A stretch of DNA of 64,000 nt from Pseudomonas sp. TTU2014-080ASC (GTDB taxonomy: Bacteria > Pseudomonadota > Gammaproteobacteria > Pseudomonadales > Pseudomonadaceae): positions 248,001 through 312,000 of the forward strand of contig NZ_LKKK01000002.1 in the NCBI RefSeq assembly GCF_001446935.1. The letters are read 5' to 3'. Positions 26,142 through 34,721 of the stretch are shown one piece after another. The notes beneath the pieces are model-generated. The model was not told the origin of the DNA. It worked only from the letters and a program-made list of their open reading frames with translations, and made no database searches. The position numbers and the translations under genes are program-made. The first letter of the stretch is position 1. Every line of letters starts with the position of its first letter.

Positions 26142-26170
26142 CTGTCCTGTCAGCCCATCTGACGGGACAG
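26142..26170. repeat. Isolated hairpin in the 370-base gap before the PgeF-like gene
   Basis: CTGTCCTGTCAG (26142-26153) and CTGACGGGACAG (26159-26170) pair with one mismatch around CCCAT. No T-run follows on either strand. The surrounding gap (26060-26428) otherwise holds only a possible small ORF and one TTATGCACA (26370-26378). Confidence 0.45.
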
Positions 26171-26180
26171 CGCGCCCCGG

Positions 26181-26354
26181 TCAAATGAGCGACTGTTTCT
26201 TGGATTTCTTGGCAACGACGACGCACGCGCAAACCTGGGCAAAGAAGCCCGGCTGTGCTGGCGAGTGGTCGTGGATGTGGAACATGGGATGTCCGTTGCG
26301 CAAGTTGTGCGGCAGATAGTGCTCAGCGATGGGTTTGGCTGTCAACCGGAACAT
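26181..26354 (-). CDS. Possible 57-residue small protein
   Basis: An open frame from ATG at 26354 to TGA at 26181-26183 encodes a His-rich N-terminal half (HYLPHNLRNGHPMFHIHDH), then a short Cys/Val stretch and a Lys-rich tail ending KKSKKQSLI. I see no good ribosome site and do not recognise the protein. It may be a chance frame, a remnant, or a small metal-binding protein. Confidence 0.25.
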   Translation of the reverse strand: MFRLTAKPIAEHYLPHNLRNGHPMFHIHDHSPAQPGFFAQVCACVVVAKKSKKQSLI

Positions 26355-26428
26355 TGGCGTCTGAGCACGTTATGCACAGGGCGAACCGACCAATGACGGC
26401 ACCGTATGATGAATTGGGAGCATGATGG

Positions 26429-27187
26429 ATGGCCAGCCAAAATCTCATTCAGAGGTCACAGGGACGAATGACTTACAGAGCCGCGAATCTGGGTGCTATG
26501 CAGGCCGTTGAGCATGGCTTTGGAGTGGTCAACGACCCCCGGCGACCTTCAGTGCTTATATGCCCTGAGCAACAGCATGCGGGGAATGTGGTGATCATTC
26601 GGGACGATGGCATTGGGCCTTTTCAGGCTGATGCGTTGTTCAGCTACGGCTACGCCAGCATTGGCGTGGTCACTGCCGACTGTGTGCCGATTCTTGTTGC
26701 ATCGACTCAGGTGCCAGTTGTCGGTGCTATTCATGCGGGGTGGAAGGGCATCGTCAGTGGGATTGTCGAAAACTCACTGGCTGCGCTCGTCAATGAAGGT
26801 GTTGAGACTGACTCTCTGCGTCTGGCGATTGGCCCCTGTATTGGTCGCTGTTGTTACGAGATCAGCCAGTCAACGCTGGCGCTTATCGAGGAAACGCACG
26901 GCACCCATTGGGATGTCGCGACAAGGCCGTGGCATCTGCTTCAGCCGACTCAATCTGCTAACTGCATGCGACCTGCTGCCCAAGCCCGAAATGGCCTGAT
27001 CTGGCTGGATTTGGTGAGTTACATCCGGCAGATATTGAGGGTGTCCGGGATCAGGGATGAGCAGGTCGAAGTGGTCGATGTGTGCACCTACTGTGGTAGC
27101 GAAAAGCTGGGCAGTTACCGCAGGCGACAACACTTCGAACTGCCCAGGGCGTTCCAATATTCATGGATTTCCAATCGACTAAGCTGA
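26429..27187 (+). CDS. PgeF/YfiH-type copper-oxidase-like (laccase domain) protein
   Basis: Laccase-domain protein of 252 residues. VTADCVPIL, IHAGWKGIVSGI and IGPCIGRCCYEI carry the Cys and His zinc ligands and nucleophile of PgeF (peptidoglycan editing factor), which removes wrongly placed amino acids from muropeptide precursors. GGAG 8 bases upstream supports the ATG at 26429. PgeF in Pseudomonas usually lies by rluD/clpB; this copy stands apart, so it may be a paralogue with another substrate. Confidence 0.82.
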   Translation: MASQNLIQRSQGRMTYRAANLGAMQAVEHGFGVVNDPRRPSVLICPEQQHAGNVVIIRDDGIGPFQADALFSYGYASIGVVTADCVPILVASTQVPVVGAIHAGWKGIVSGIVENSLAALVNEGVETDSLRLAIGPCIGRCCYEISQSTLALIEETHGTHWDVATRPWHLLQPTQSANCMRPAAQARNGLIWLDLVSYIRQILRVSGIRDEQVEVVDVCTYCGSEKLGSYRRRQHFELPRAFQYSWISNRLS

Positions 27188-27290
27188 TGAGCCAACGTAG
27201 TGGTTCATACATCGGCTTATGGCTTTTTCTGTCCGCACAAACGGAATCACCGTGTAAAATCCCGCGCCCCCAAAAGCAGGAGATAACACG

Positions 27291-27677
27291 TTGGCAATTC
27301 ACTACTCCGCAAACCAAGAGAGTGTTGCATGCGGTCGCTCAGGAGCGAGCCTTGAGATGACGCAGGTTGAGGCCGAAGTTTCGTGCAAGCTGTGCCTCCG
27401 TTCCCTTGAGAAGAAGGCCGTTGAGCCAGTGCGCAAAACACCTAGCCTTGCTGAGCTGAGAGCGGCTGCCAAAGCCGAGAAGGCTGAGAAGGCTGTTGCG
27501 CCAGCGCCTGTTGCAAAACCAGCAAGCCGTGTAACCGTTGCGGCGGCGGCACCTGCCAGCCAGCAGCCGGTCAGTCAGTCCGCTAAATCTGCCCGTGCCG
27601 AATGGCAACAGCGTCTGGCCCAGCTGCCGGGTCGCAATCGCTTGCCGCGCGGTGCATCCCGTCAGTCGTTTGTCTGA
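27291..27677 (+). CDS. Hypothetical protein with N-terminal Cys motif and Ala/Lys/Pro-rich region
   Basis: Protein of 128 residues with a TTG start 8 bases after AGGAG. Residues 1-40 are ordered, with Cys14 and a CKLC pair (VSCKLCLRSLEK) that could bind zinc. Residues 47-100 are low complexity, rich in Ala, Lys, Glu and Pro (AAAKAEKAEKAVAPAPVAK). The basic tail reads LPGRNRLPRGASRQSF. This suggests a small nucleic-acid- or ribosome-associated protein, but no function is known to me. Confidence 0.7.
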   Translation: MAIHYSANQESVACGRSGASLEMTQVEAEVSCKLCLRSLEKKAVEPVRKTPSLAELRAAAKAEKAEKAVAPAPVAKPASRVTVAAAAPASQQPVSQSAKSARAEWQQRLAQLPGRNRLPRGASRQSFV

Positions 27678-27847
27678 ATAACGGCTCAGAGCGTCTGCAT
27701 TAGGTGGTAGCGGCGCTCTTTCTCACCTTGATGAACCCGTCGCGGTTAGTGCGGTTGTAGATACGTTCTACAAGCTGCCTGTGCCTGTGCGTAGGGCTGC
27801 TACAGGCTTTGGCGGAGTCTCTGCGGCCAACGGCGGGTTTTTAAACG

Positions 27848-28480
27848 TCAGCAGTCCAGGCTTTGTAAAAACTGGCTCACGGCGTTCAGGGTGTTATAGC
27901 CAAGATTTCCACCAAGGGTGCTGTTGTCATCACACAGCGTCAGTAGTGGGCTGCGTATCTCCAGAGTGGTCGGGTAGTTGGCTTGCAGCTTGGCATGGTT
28001 ACGCAATACCCAGGCGGTTTTATCTCCGTGGTGTTTATGCAGGTCGTGGCTGTTTAGCAGGGCGTCTTTGGAGTGCAGGGTTGGCTCTGTGATGACGGCT
28101 TTGCAGGCACGTGGATAGGTGACTGCACAGCCGATGGCCATGGCTGCGCCGACGCACTGGCCAAACACAGCAAAGTCCCACACCTGAAAGTGGTCGAGAA
28201 TATCCGTGAAGCTGGCCAGCGGTTCATCATCAATAAAGCTGTCGGGTAACAGCGAGGAAAGGCCCGCTGAACGCCCGTATCCGGGGCGGTCGTAGGCAAT
28301 AACCCGGTGCTGGGTGGCTTCGGCCAGAGACTGGGGAAGCCCTGCCCATAGGCTGACACAACCCAGCGCGCCATGCAGCAGGATCAGTGGCGTCGGCTTG
28401 GCGTTGGCTGGTGTCCATGATTGAGCGAACAGGGGGCCGTAGCGACTTTCTATCCAGTGCTGTTGTGTGGATGTCACCAT
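27848..28480 (-). CDS. Degenerate alpha/beta hydrolase with a Cys nucleophile
   Basis: Protein of 210 residues. The N-terminal two thirds follow the alpha/beta-hydrolase fold: LILLHGALGCVSLW (oxyanion HG), VIAYDRPGYGRS, and the nucleophile elbow GQCVG with Cys109 in place of Ser. After SPLLTLCDDNS, which holds the Asp region, the chain ends within about 30 residues and has no His in the expected place. It is about 50 residues shorter than usual. The catalytic triad therefore looks incomplete: a pseudoenzyme, a binding protein or a decaying gene. Confidence 0.75.
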   Translation of the reverse strand: MVTSTQQHWIESRYGPLFAQSWTPANAKPTPLILLHGALGCVSLWAGLPQSLAEATQHRVIAYDRPGYGRSAGLSSLLPDSFIDDEPLASFTDILDHFQVWDFAVFGQCVGAAMAIGCAVTYPRACKAVITEPTLHSKDALLNSHDLHKHHGDKTAWVLRNHAKLQANYPTTLEIRSPLLTLCDDNSTLGGNLGYNTLNAVSQFLQSLDC

Positions 28481-28581
28481 TTGTGCGCCTGTCAGGCCAG
28501 ATTCCTAAAGAAAGGGGCTGCCACTGGCAGCCCCTTCCGTCCCGCTTTAACCATCCCTGGTTGCTCGTGATGAACCTGCTA

Positions 28582-31500
28582 TCAGAAGCTCCAGTGCACC
28601 TTCACCGACGCGCCATGATCTGTCAGACCGCTGGCGAATTTGCCTTCGTAATCCAGCGAGACAGCGGCTGTTGGGGAGACATCGACTTGTGTGCCGAGGC
28701 CGACGACTGCGGTATCACGCGCCAGCGCTACACCTTTGACGGCGAACGCATCGCTACCATCGCGGAAGGCCAGAGTGCGATCCATGCGCTCGTCTTCAAA
28801 GGCGTGTTGCCAGGCCAGTGAGCCGCGCAGCAGAGCCGGGTTGTTGCCCAGGGTGTAGCCAGTTTGCGCACGCACCCCGAGGGTGCTGACGGTTTGGGTA
28901 TCGGTTTCGCCCTTACCTTTAAGTGCAGCAGAGCCGCCGCGTTCGGTGAAGCCGTCGGCATCCAGATAGGTCACAGTCAGGCCGGCAAACGGCTCGATGT
29001 ACTGCTTGTCTGGCTGGCCGATAACGTAGCCGATCTCACCGAACAGCTGAGTGGTGCTGACGTCGTAGTCGGCTTTCAGCTTCTGCTCAAGGCCAGTGAT
29101 GCTGCGCTCGGTTTCTACGTCATGCAGGGTGTAAGAGAGGCCTGCCATGACGTTGAGCTGGCGCTGGGTGTCCAGAGCAAAGGCTTTACCGCCGTAGACG
29201 GTGGCGCTGTAGCTGCTGATCTCCGCATCACTGCGACGGTCACTGACGTTTGAGTCGGTGTCGGTATAGCCCAGGGAGCCGCCGAGGTACCAGCCGTTAG
29301 CGATCTCATTGTCGTAACCGACGAATACGCCACCGCTGTGCTGATCCAGATCGGCCGTGTTGCGATCGCCGTCCACGTCTTGCCAGTTACCAACCAACTG
29401 TACCCACGCTGGCTTATCAGTCGTCGCCGGAAGGCCGCTGCTGCCCAGTGTGCCGCCGACCTGAGCGGTCATTGCGACTGGGTTGAGGCCAGCATTGAGG
29501 GTGTTGCGCATGTTAGTCATCGGCAGAGTGGCTGCATGCCTTGAAACATCAGGCAGGCCAGACAGCACGCTGGCGTGCGCCTCACCTGAGAGGTTGTTAA
29601 ACACTGAAGCAGGCGCACCTACCGGCAGGGTTTCAACAAAACCATAAACCTCATGGTTGGACGGCAGGCTTTCAACGCTGTTGGCTACGCCCCGCTGGTT
29701 AGCGGTTTCAGCCAGAGAGGCAAAAGTCATCGGTGTACCGCTATTGCCCGGATTGCTGCCACCCGGATTAGTGGTGTTGTCGCCTTTACCAGGTGTGTTA
29801 CCTCCCGGATTAGGCGTGTTGCCACCGTTACCTGGGGTATTGCCGCCATTGCCCGGATTGTTACCACCGGTAGTGGTACGTGTCAGGGTCAGCTCAACCT
29901 GATTGCCGTTATAGGCAAGTGTTGGCGACAGGTAAGCGAAGTTGGCGGTGGCACCGGAGAACTCGCCGCTCAGGGTGTTAGCGCTGAGAATGGTGTAGGT
30001 GCGTGCGCTTTGCCAAGACCCATTGAGGGCGTTTACCTGCACGCTGGCATCATTGAGGATAGCTGTGCCGCTGACATTCACGTGACTGCTGCTGTTTGGC
30101 GTATCGCTGTCAAGGGCGGTGACGATGTAAGTACCAGCCGGATCAAAATACAAATTGGCCAGGTTCATGGTATTGCCATTGCTTGGGGAAAGCGCGCCGC
30201 CTGCATTGACACGTACGTAACTGGCATTACCGCTACCGGCCAGTCGGCCACCAGAGTTGATCGTAACGTCATGGACGATGGTTGCAGGTGCCAGGCTCAG
30301 CGAGCCTTGGTTAACGATGAACGCTTGGCTACTGTAATCGTTGCCCAGATACAGATCACCGAGACCGGTCTTCTCGATGGCTGTGTTGCTGTGCAGGGTG
30401 GCCCCATAAGAGGTAATTGTCTTGTCGGCATCGACATCGAAGATGATTTTGCCACCGGTTTTGCTCGGAAATGTGGTGACCGGGAATTGGTAGTCAAGAT
30501 CGTTGAGGCCGGTTGCATTGTTTTTGATGATTAGCGTTGCAGTAGGATCAACAGAGATTACGCTGCCACTGTCACCCAGCGCCGCGAGTGGGGCAGCTAA
30601 TGTGCCTTCTTCAACGTAGGTGCCGCCTTGATGGGTGTTGGTGCCGGCAAGCCTCAAGGTCCCCGCGCCACGTTTGTACAGAGCGCCCACGCCTGAAACG
30701 TTGTTGTTCAAGACATCGGTACCGCTGGTATCGATGCTGTTCATCTCCAGCCGCCCATTGTAGTCGGTGATAGAAATGTCACCTGTACCTAAGGAGTTAT
30801 GCCGGGCGAAGAGTGAGCCTGAAAAAATCTCGGTGCCGCCGGTATACGTGCCGATGCCAAAAAGGGTGGCCCCGCCACCTGCTTTAATTCCCAGCTTGGC
30901 GGTGCCATCTTCAATCAGGCCATCAAAATCCCCCACACCACCATTAATGGTCAGTACAGCAGCTGTGGCGCCGTTATTGGTGATCACCCCCGCTTCGGTA
31001 GACGTGCTGGATATTCCACCTACCAGCGTATTGAAGCCATTTAGGTCCAGCGTGCCGCCCGTATCAGAGTTGTCAACTTTTTTGAAGTACAGGTTTGCGT
31101 TGCTGGACAGTGCATCTGTCGCCTGCAAGATGATGGAGGCGTTTTGATTCACATTTATTTTGCCGCTGACACTGTTTGCAGCCTTGGCATTTAGAATTGC
31201 GTTGTTGTGCAGGGAAAGACCCGAGCTATGAGTGCCGCTAATTGCATTGGTCACATTAGCGTTGAGGACGCTGGAGTCTCTGAAGTTTAAAAAACCGCTT
31301 AAAGCGGTTGCGCCACTTGCAACATCCAGATTGAGGATGCTGTTGTAGTTGAAGTCATAATTCTTGGAGTCAAAAAAACCTGCGGTGCTTACATCCAGAA
31401 CTTCGTCCTGGCCACACGCAGTTGGACTGGCACAGCTCGCCGCCGCGTTGGCAGGTATAGAACTAACACCGAGGCCTAACGCCAGTGCAGCAGGTGCCAG

Positions 31501-31608
31501 CAGTGCCAGACGCGGACTGCGGCCGCTTTTCTTGCAGGTGCGCGCGTTTTCCGGAGCGGCGACCCAAGTCCCCAGCGCTTCGTTCCAGACGCTACGGTAA
31601 ATTCTGTT
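28582..31608 (-). CDS. Autotransporter with ESPR signal and beta-barrel
   Basis: Type Va secreted protein of 1008 residues. I start at the ATG at 31608, giving MNRIYRSVWNEALGTWVAAP, the extended signal peptide region of large autotransporters, with cleavage near SIPANAAA. The passenger (about 55-575) is a beta-helix with autotransporter-associated repeats such as GAGTLRLAGTNTHQGGTY. A Gly-Asn-Pro linker follows at about 577-624. The C-terminal barrel runs from about residue 735 to the terminal VHWSF. It is probably a surface adhesin; no protease or lipase motif is seen. It is divergent from a LuxR-type regulator. Confidence 0.92.
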   Translation of the reverse strand, partial: NRIYRSVWNEALGTWVAAPENARTCKKSGRSPRLALLAPAALALGLGVSSIPANAAASCASPTACGQDEVLDVSTAGFFDSKNYDFNYNSILNLDVASGATALSGFLNFRDSSVLNANVTNAISGTHSSGLSLHNNAILNAKAANSVSGKINVNQNASIILQATDALSSNANLYFKKVDNSDTGGTLDLNGFNTLVGGISSTSTEAGVITNNGATAAVLTINGGVGDFDGLIEDGTAKLGIKAGGGATLFGIGTYTGGTEIFSGSLFARHNSLGTGDISITDYNGRLEMNSIDTSGTDVLNNNVSGVGALYKRGAGTLRLAGTNTHQGGTYVEEGTLAAPLAALGDSGSVISVDPTATLIIKNNATGLNDLDYQFPVTTFPSKTGGKIIFDVDADKTITSYGATLHSNTAIEKTGLGDLYLGNDYSSQAFIVNQGSLSLAPATIVHDVTINSGGRLAGSGNASYVRVNAGGALSPSNGNTMNLANLYFDPAGTYIVTALDSDTPNSSSHVNVSGTAILNDASVQVNALNGSWQSARTYTILSANTLSGEFSGATANFAYLSPTLAYNGNQVELTLTRTTTGGNNPGNGGNTPGNGGNTPNPGGNTPGKGDNTTNPGGSNPGNSGTPMTFASLAETANQRGVANSVESLPSNHEVYGFVETLPVGAPASVFNNLSGEAHASVLSGLPDVSRHAATLPMTNMRNTLNAGLNPVAMTAQVGGTLGSSGLPATTDKPAWVQLVGNWQDVDGDRNTADLDQHSGGVFVGYDNEIANGWYLGGSLGYTDTDSNVSDRRSDAEISSYSATVYGGKAFALDTQRQLNVMAGLSYTLHDVETERSITGLEQKLKADYDVSTTQLFGEIGYVIGQPDKQYIEPFAGLTVTYLDADGFTERGGSAALKGKGETDTQTVSTLGVRAQTGYTLGNNPALLRGSLAWQHAFEDERMDRTLAFRDGSDAFAVKGVALARDTAVVGLGTQVDVSPTAAVSLDYEGKFASGLTDHGASVKVHWSF
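29735..29880 (-). repeat. Gly-Asn-Pro repeat linker in the autotransporter
   Basis: The DNA repeats a GGNTPGNGGNTP-coding unit several times (residues about 577-624). It is a flexible hinge between passenger and barrel and a likely site of repeat-number variation between strains. Confidence 0.75.
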
Positions 31609-31844
31609 CATTGTGTTCCCCTGAATAATATCAAAAATGCTGCGCTCAAGCTGCTCGCTAAGGCTGGGTTCGATGACCCGTGTTGTGCTCCGGAAGGCTC
31701 GTCTGTCTGTTGTGCAGACCTCGCTCAGAGAGAGGTGCAATGCAAACCCTGTCCGGATTTAGGCTGGCGGAGGATAGAAACCAGGTAGCCTTTGCGGTAC
31801 TCCACCAAAAGCAATGGGGAATAAGGTGGGGTAGAGGGATTATC

Positions 31845-31893
31845 AGGAGGGTGCACCGAGGAGGGTGTTAACCCCCCCCTAAAAGAGGGGGGT
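31845..31893. promoter_or_regulatory. G-rich direct repeats and C8/G6 hairpin in the autotransporter/LuxR gap
   Basis: AGGAGGGTG occurs at 31845-31853 and 31859-31867, 14 bases apart, preceded by GGGGTAGAGG (about 31829-31838), which resembles a MalT box (GGGGATGAGG). A run of eight C (31872-31879) then faces six G (31887-31892). The 387-base divergent gap holds no gene. These are candidate sites for the MalT-like regulator next door. Confidence 0.4.
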
Positions 31894-31995
31894 ATTGGCA
31901 GAATCTGGGGGTGGTAGGCTTAAACGTGGCAAACCTTAATTGCCAGTTGAGAGCTTGCTGGAGGCCCGGTGGATTGATGTTGGGGAGGAGGCCGG

Positions 31996-34659
31996 TTGCG
32001 TATTACCAGCAATAGCACGCTAAAACGTGCCAGTAAGGTCGGTTCATTGATCAGTCGTTATCAGCCGCCGCGCTCGTTCGAAACGTGGGTGAGCCGGCCG
32101 GAGCTTATCGCGCAGTTGCGTGAAGGTTATGGAAAAGTAACCGTTCTTGAAGGGCCACCAGGTGGTGGTAAAACTACCCTTCTGAGTACTCACTATGCAG
32201 AGCAGGCCTCAGCAGGTGAGTGTGTGCATTGGCTGAGTTTGTCCAGCAGTGATAATGATCCTGCTGTGTTACGGCGCAATCTGCTGAATGCATTTTCCCT
32301 GGAGTCAGCTGCTGCTGATGACGTTATGCCCGATATGCCGGAAGGCGTAATGGGGTTTGTTGACGGCATGGAGCTGATTTGCGACCCAATGGCACATGAG
32401 CTGCTTGAGTGGTTCGTCCTGAGTGTGCCTACAAACAGCTGCGTGTACCTATCGACCAGGCGTTTGCGTGGGCGTTTATTGGGCACGGCACGCATGCGTG
32501 GTCAGGTTACAGTCATTGGTCCGCAAGCCTTACGCATGGATGACCGGGAGGCAGCCGCGTTGCTCGGGCAGCCCTGGTCTGAACATGAAGTCAGCCTTCT
32601 GAACCGTTATGTGGATGGTTGGGCCGCTGGTTTACGCTTTATGCAGCGCTCTCCTGAGTCCTGTCAGCGCCTGCTGGCGAATGTGGAGCGCATGTCACCG
32701 TTGCCCCCGGAGATGTGTGACTATTTTGAGCAGGAAATTATTGCCAGCCTGCCGGAGTCCACGCTTTCCACGCTAATGGACCTCAGCGTACTGGAGCGGT
32801 TTATTCCTGAACTGGTCAGCCAGATACCCCAAGGTGCTTGTGATTGGGGACTGATTGACGAGCAAATTCGCTGTGGTCGCTTCATTCGCTATCTGGACGG
32901 CCAGTGGCATTGGGCCGAGTTACATCCGGCATTCGGGCTCTATCTGCGTCAGCGTTTGCGTTGTATGAAGCCGGCCCGTTTTGATGAACTCAAACTCTTC
33001 GTTGCATCTTGGTTTAAAGCCCACGGTTATACCGCGGAGGCTATCCGGCATGCAGTGCATATCAGTGAAACCGCAAAAGCTGCCCGCTTGATCGAAGATG
33101 TCGGGGCGATATCGGTGGATCTTTCAGACGGCCCGGATGTGGCCATGCAATACATTCCGGTCAGCCAAGCCGGCGAGTTGCCTTTGCTGTTTATTGCGCA
33201 GGTTTATCACCGTATCCGCAACGGCAAGCTGCGCCAGGCTCAGGCGTTGTTTGAAGAAGCCCTTGTTCAAACCGACGGTTTCAGCCGAATCAGTGAAAAG
33301 GCCGATGCAGAAACGGTTGAGGGCTGGGCGTTCTTGTATCAGGTCGTGTTCCTAGCGATAGATGACAGGTCACTACTGGAGTCGGGGAACCTGCAGCGCC
33401 TCGAAAATGAGATGAACCGCAGAATCGGCAAGGATCAAGTGCTTGCCATGAGCATGGCCTCGTTGGTGGCGTTCGGTTATCTGGATGCCTGGCGGTACAA
33501 AGAAGCCATGGCCTTTTGCAACCTTGGCCTGAATGTTGATGAGATTCGCTCTGAACGGAAAATCGCGATCTTTCTGCTTGTCCACAAGGCATGTTGCCTG
33601 CTCGCTACAGACCGGGTTGAGGCTGCACTGGCTGTCGCTCAAGAGGCCTGCAGACAAGCTGCCTTGGAAGGCACTTACGGCCTGTATGAGCGAATGTGTT
33701 CGCAGCTTCTGCTGGGTACTGTGCTTTACGAAAGCAATGAGCTTGAGACAGCAGCAAACACCCTGATTCCGGCTTTGGAGCAAATACGCGACACCAGTGG
33801 ATGGGTGTATTTATATGCCGAAGCCTATGGGGCTGCGGTGGCCAGCATTGCGCTTGTGGAGTCTGACGCTGCAGCAGAGCGGCTGATACACGATGGTGAA
33901 TTGTTTGCCCGTGAGCGTAATCTTCCGAGGCTGCTGAACCACCTTGCGGTCATCCGTTTGAGTGAGCTGATTCGTGCCCAGCGCTGGCGTGAGGCAATGG
34001 CTCTGCTTGAGTCCGAGCCCATAGCCGGTCAACTCAAGCTTGGCGGTCTTGACGCCTATGAGTTGTCGACCCGACTACCTGCGTTTCTGGCTGCGGCCCG
34101 CTTGATGCTGGGGCTGGAGCGCCCACGCGATGCGATGGATTATCTGGGGCTGTTCAAAACCATCGACCTCAAAGCGCTGGATTGTCGCCTGCGTTTTAAC
34201 TATCACTTGCTGTCTATGCGTGCGGCGTACCTGATGCGTCGGTACACCCCGGCTTACGAGCATTTGCTGAGCACATTGAGCACGGGCCATGCCGCCGGAT
34301 TATTGCGTCGCGTTTGCGAGGCTAGGGATTGGCTGCAGGCGTCTTACACATTGGCATGCAGCCAAGGCAAGAAGGTGCCGTCACACCTGTTTGAGTGGCT
34401 GGTGCAGGTGTTGGGAGAGTTTGATCATCCAGAGCCAGCCGCTGTTGCCAAGCTAATCCCTGGCAACTGCATGCTCAGCCCACGTGAGAGTGAAATCATC
34501 GCGTTGATCGCCGAAGGCTATATCAATAAGGAAATTGCCGCGAAACTGGGGATATCTGAAGGCACCGTGAAGGGACATCGTAAAAAGATTCACGAAAAAC
34601 TCGGTGTCAGTAGTCGGTCGCAGGCCCTTATCCGGGCTCGAGAGCTGTTGATTATTTAA
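31996..34659 (+). CDS. MalT/AlkS-like LuxR-family ATP-dependent regulator (LAL)
   Basis: Large transcriptional activator of 887 residues. A Walker A motif (EGPPGGGKTTLL) lies near residue 53, a TPR-like helical middle follows, and the C-terminal LuxR HTH covers about residues 825-880 (LSPRESEIIALIAEGY, NKEIAAKLGISEGTVKGH). This is the STAND-ATPase layout of MalT and AlkS. The start is a TTG at 31996, 5 bases after GGGGAGGA; no in-frame ATG is nearby. It is divergent from the autotransporter. Such regulators often control hydrophobic-substrate or DUF1302/DUF1329 genes, so the island to the right is another possible target. Confidence 0.9.
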   Translation: MRITSNSTLKRASKVGSLISRYQPPRSFETWVSRPELIAQLREGYGKVTVLEGPPGGGKTTLLSTHYAEQASAGECVHWLSLSSSDNDPAVLRRNLLNAFSLESAAADDVMPDMPEGVMGFVDGMELICDPMAHELLEWFVLSVPTNSCVYLSTRRLRGRLLGTARMRGQVTVIGPQALRMDDREAAALLGQPWSEHEVSLLNRYVDGWAAGLRFMQRSPESCQRLLANVERMSPLPPEMCDYFEQEIIASLPESTLSTLMDLSVLERFIPELVSQIPQGACDWGLIDEQIRCGRFIRYLDGQWHWAELHPAFGLYLRQRLRCMKPARFDELKLFVASWFKAHGYTAEAIRHAVHISETAKAARLIEDVGAISVDLSDGPDVAMQYIPVSQAGELPLLFIAQVYHRIRNGKLRQAQALFEEALVQTDGFSRISEKADAETVEGWAFLYQVVFLAIDDRSLLESGNLQRLENEMNRRIGKDQVLAMSMASLVAFGYLDAWRYKEAMAFCNLGLNVDEIRSERKIAIFLLVHKACCLLATDRVEAALAVAQEACRQAALEGTYGLYERMCSQLLLGTVLYESNELETAANTLIPALEQIRDTSGWVYLYAEAYGAAVASIALVESDAAAERLIHDGELFARERNLPRLLNHLAVIRLSELIRAQRWREAMALLESEPIAGQLKLGGLDAYELSTRLPAFLAAARLMLGLERPRDAMDYLGLFKTIDLKALDCRLRFNYHLLSMRAAYLMRRYTPAYEHLLSTLSTGHAAGLLRRVCEARDWLQASYTLACSQGKKVPSHLFEWLVQVLGEFDHPEPAAVAKLIPGNCMLSPRESEIIALIAEGYINKEIAAKLGISEGTVKGHRKKIHEKLGVSSRSQALIRARELLII

Positions 34660-34721
34660 GCTGCGACTTTAGACGAGTGGTGGCCCTGAGCCATCGCATT
34701 TACACCTAGGATGCAGGCTCC

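Noticed and set aside
29653..30534. 293-codon plus-strand frame inside the autotransporter
   Set aside because: Antisense to the passenger and linker; the composition follows the complement of repeat codons.
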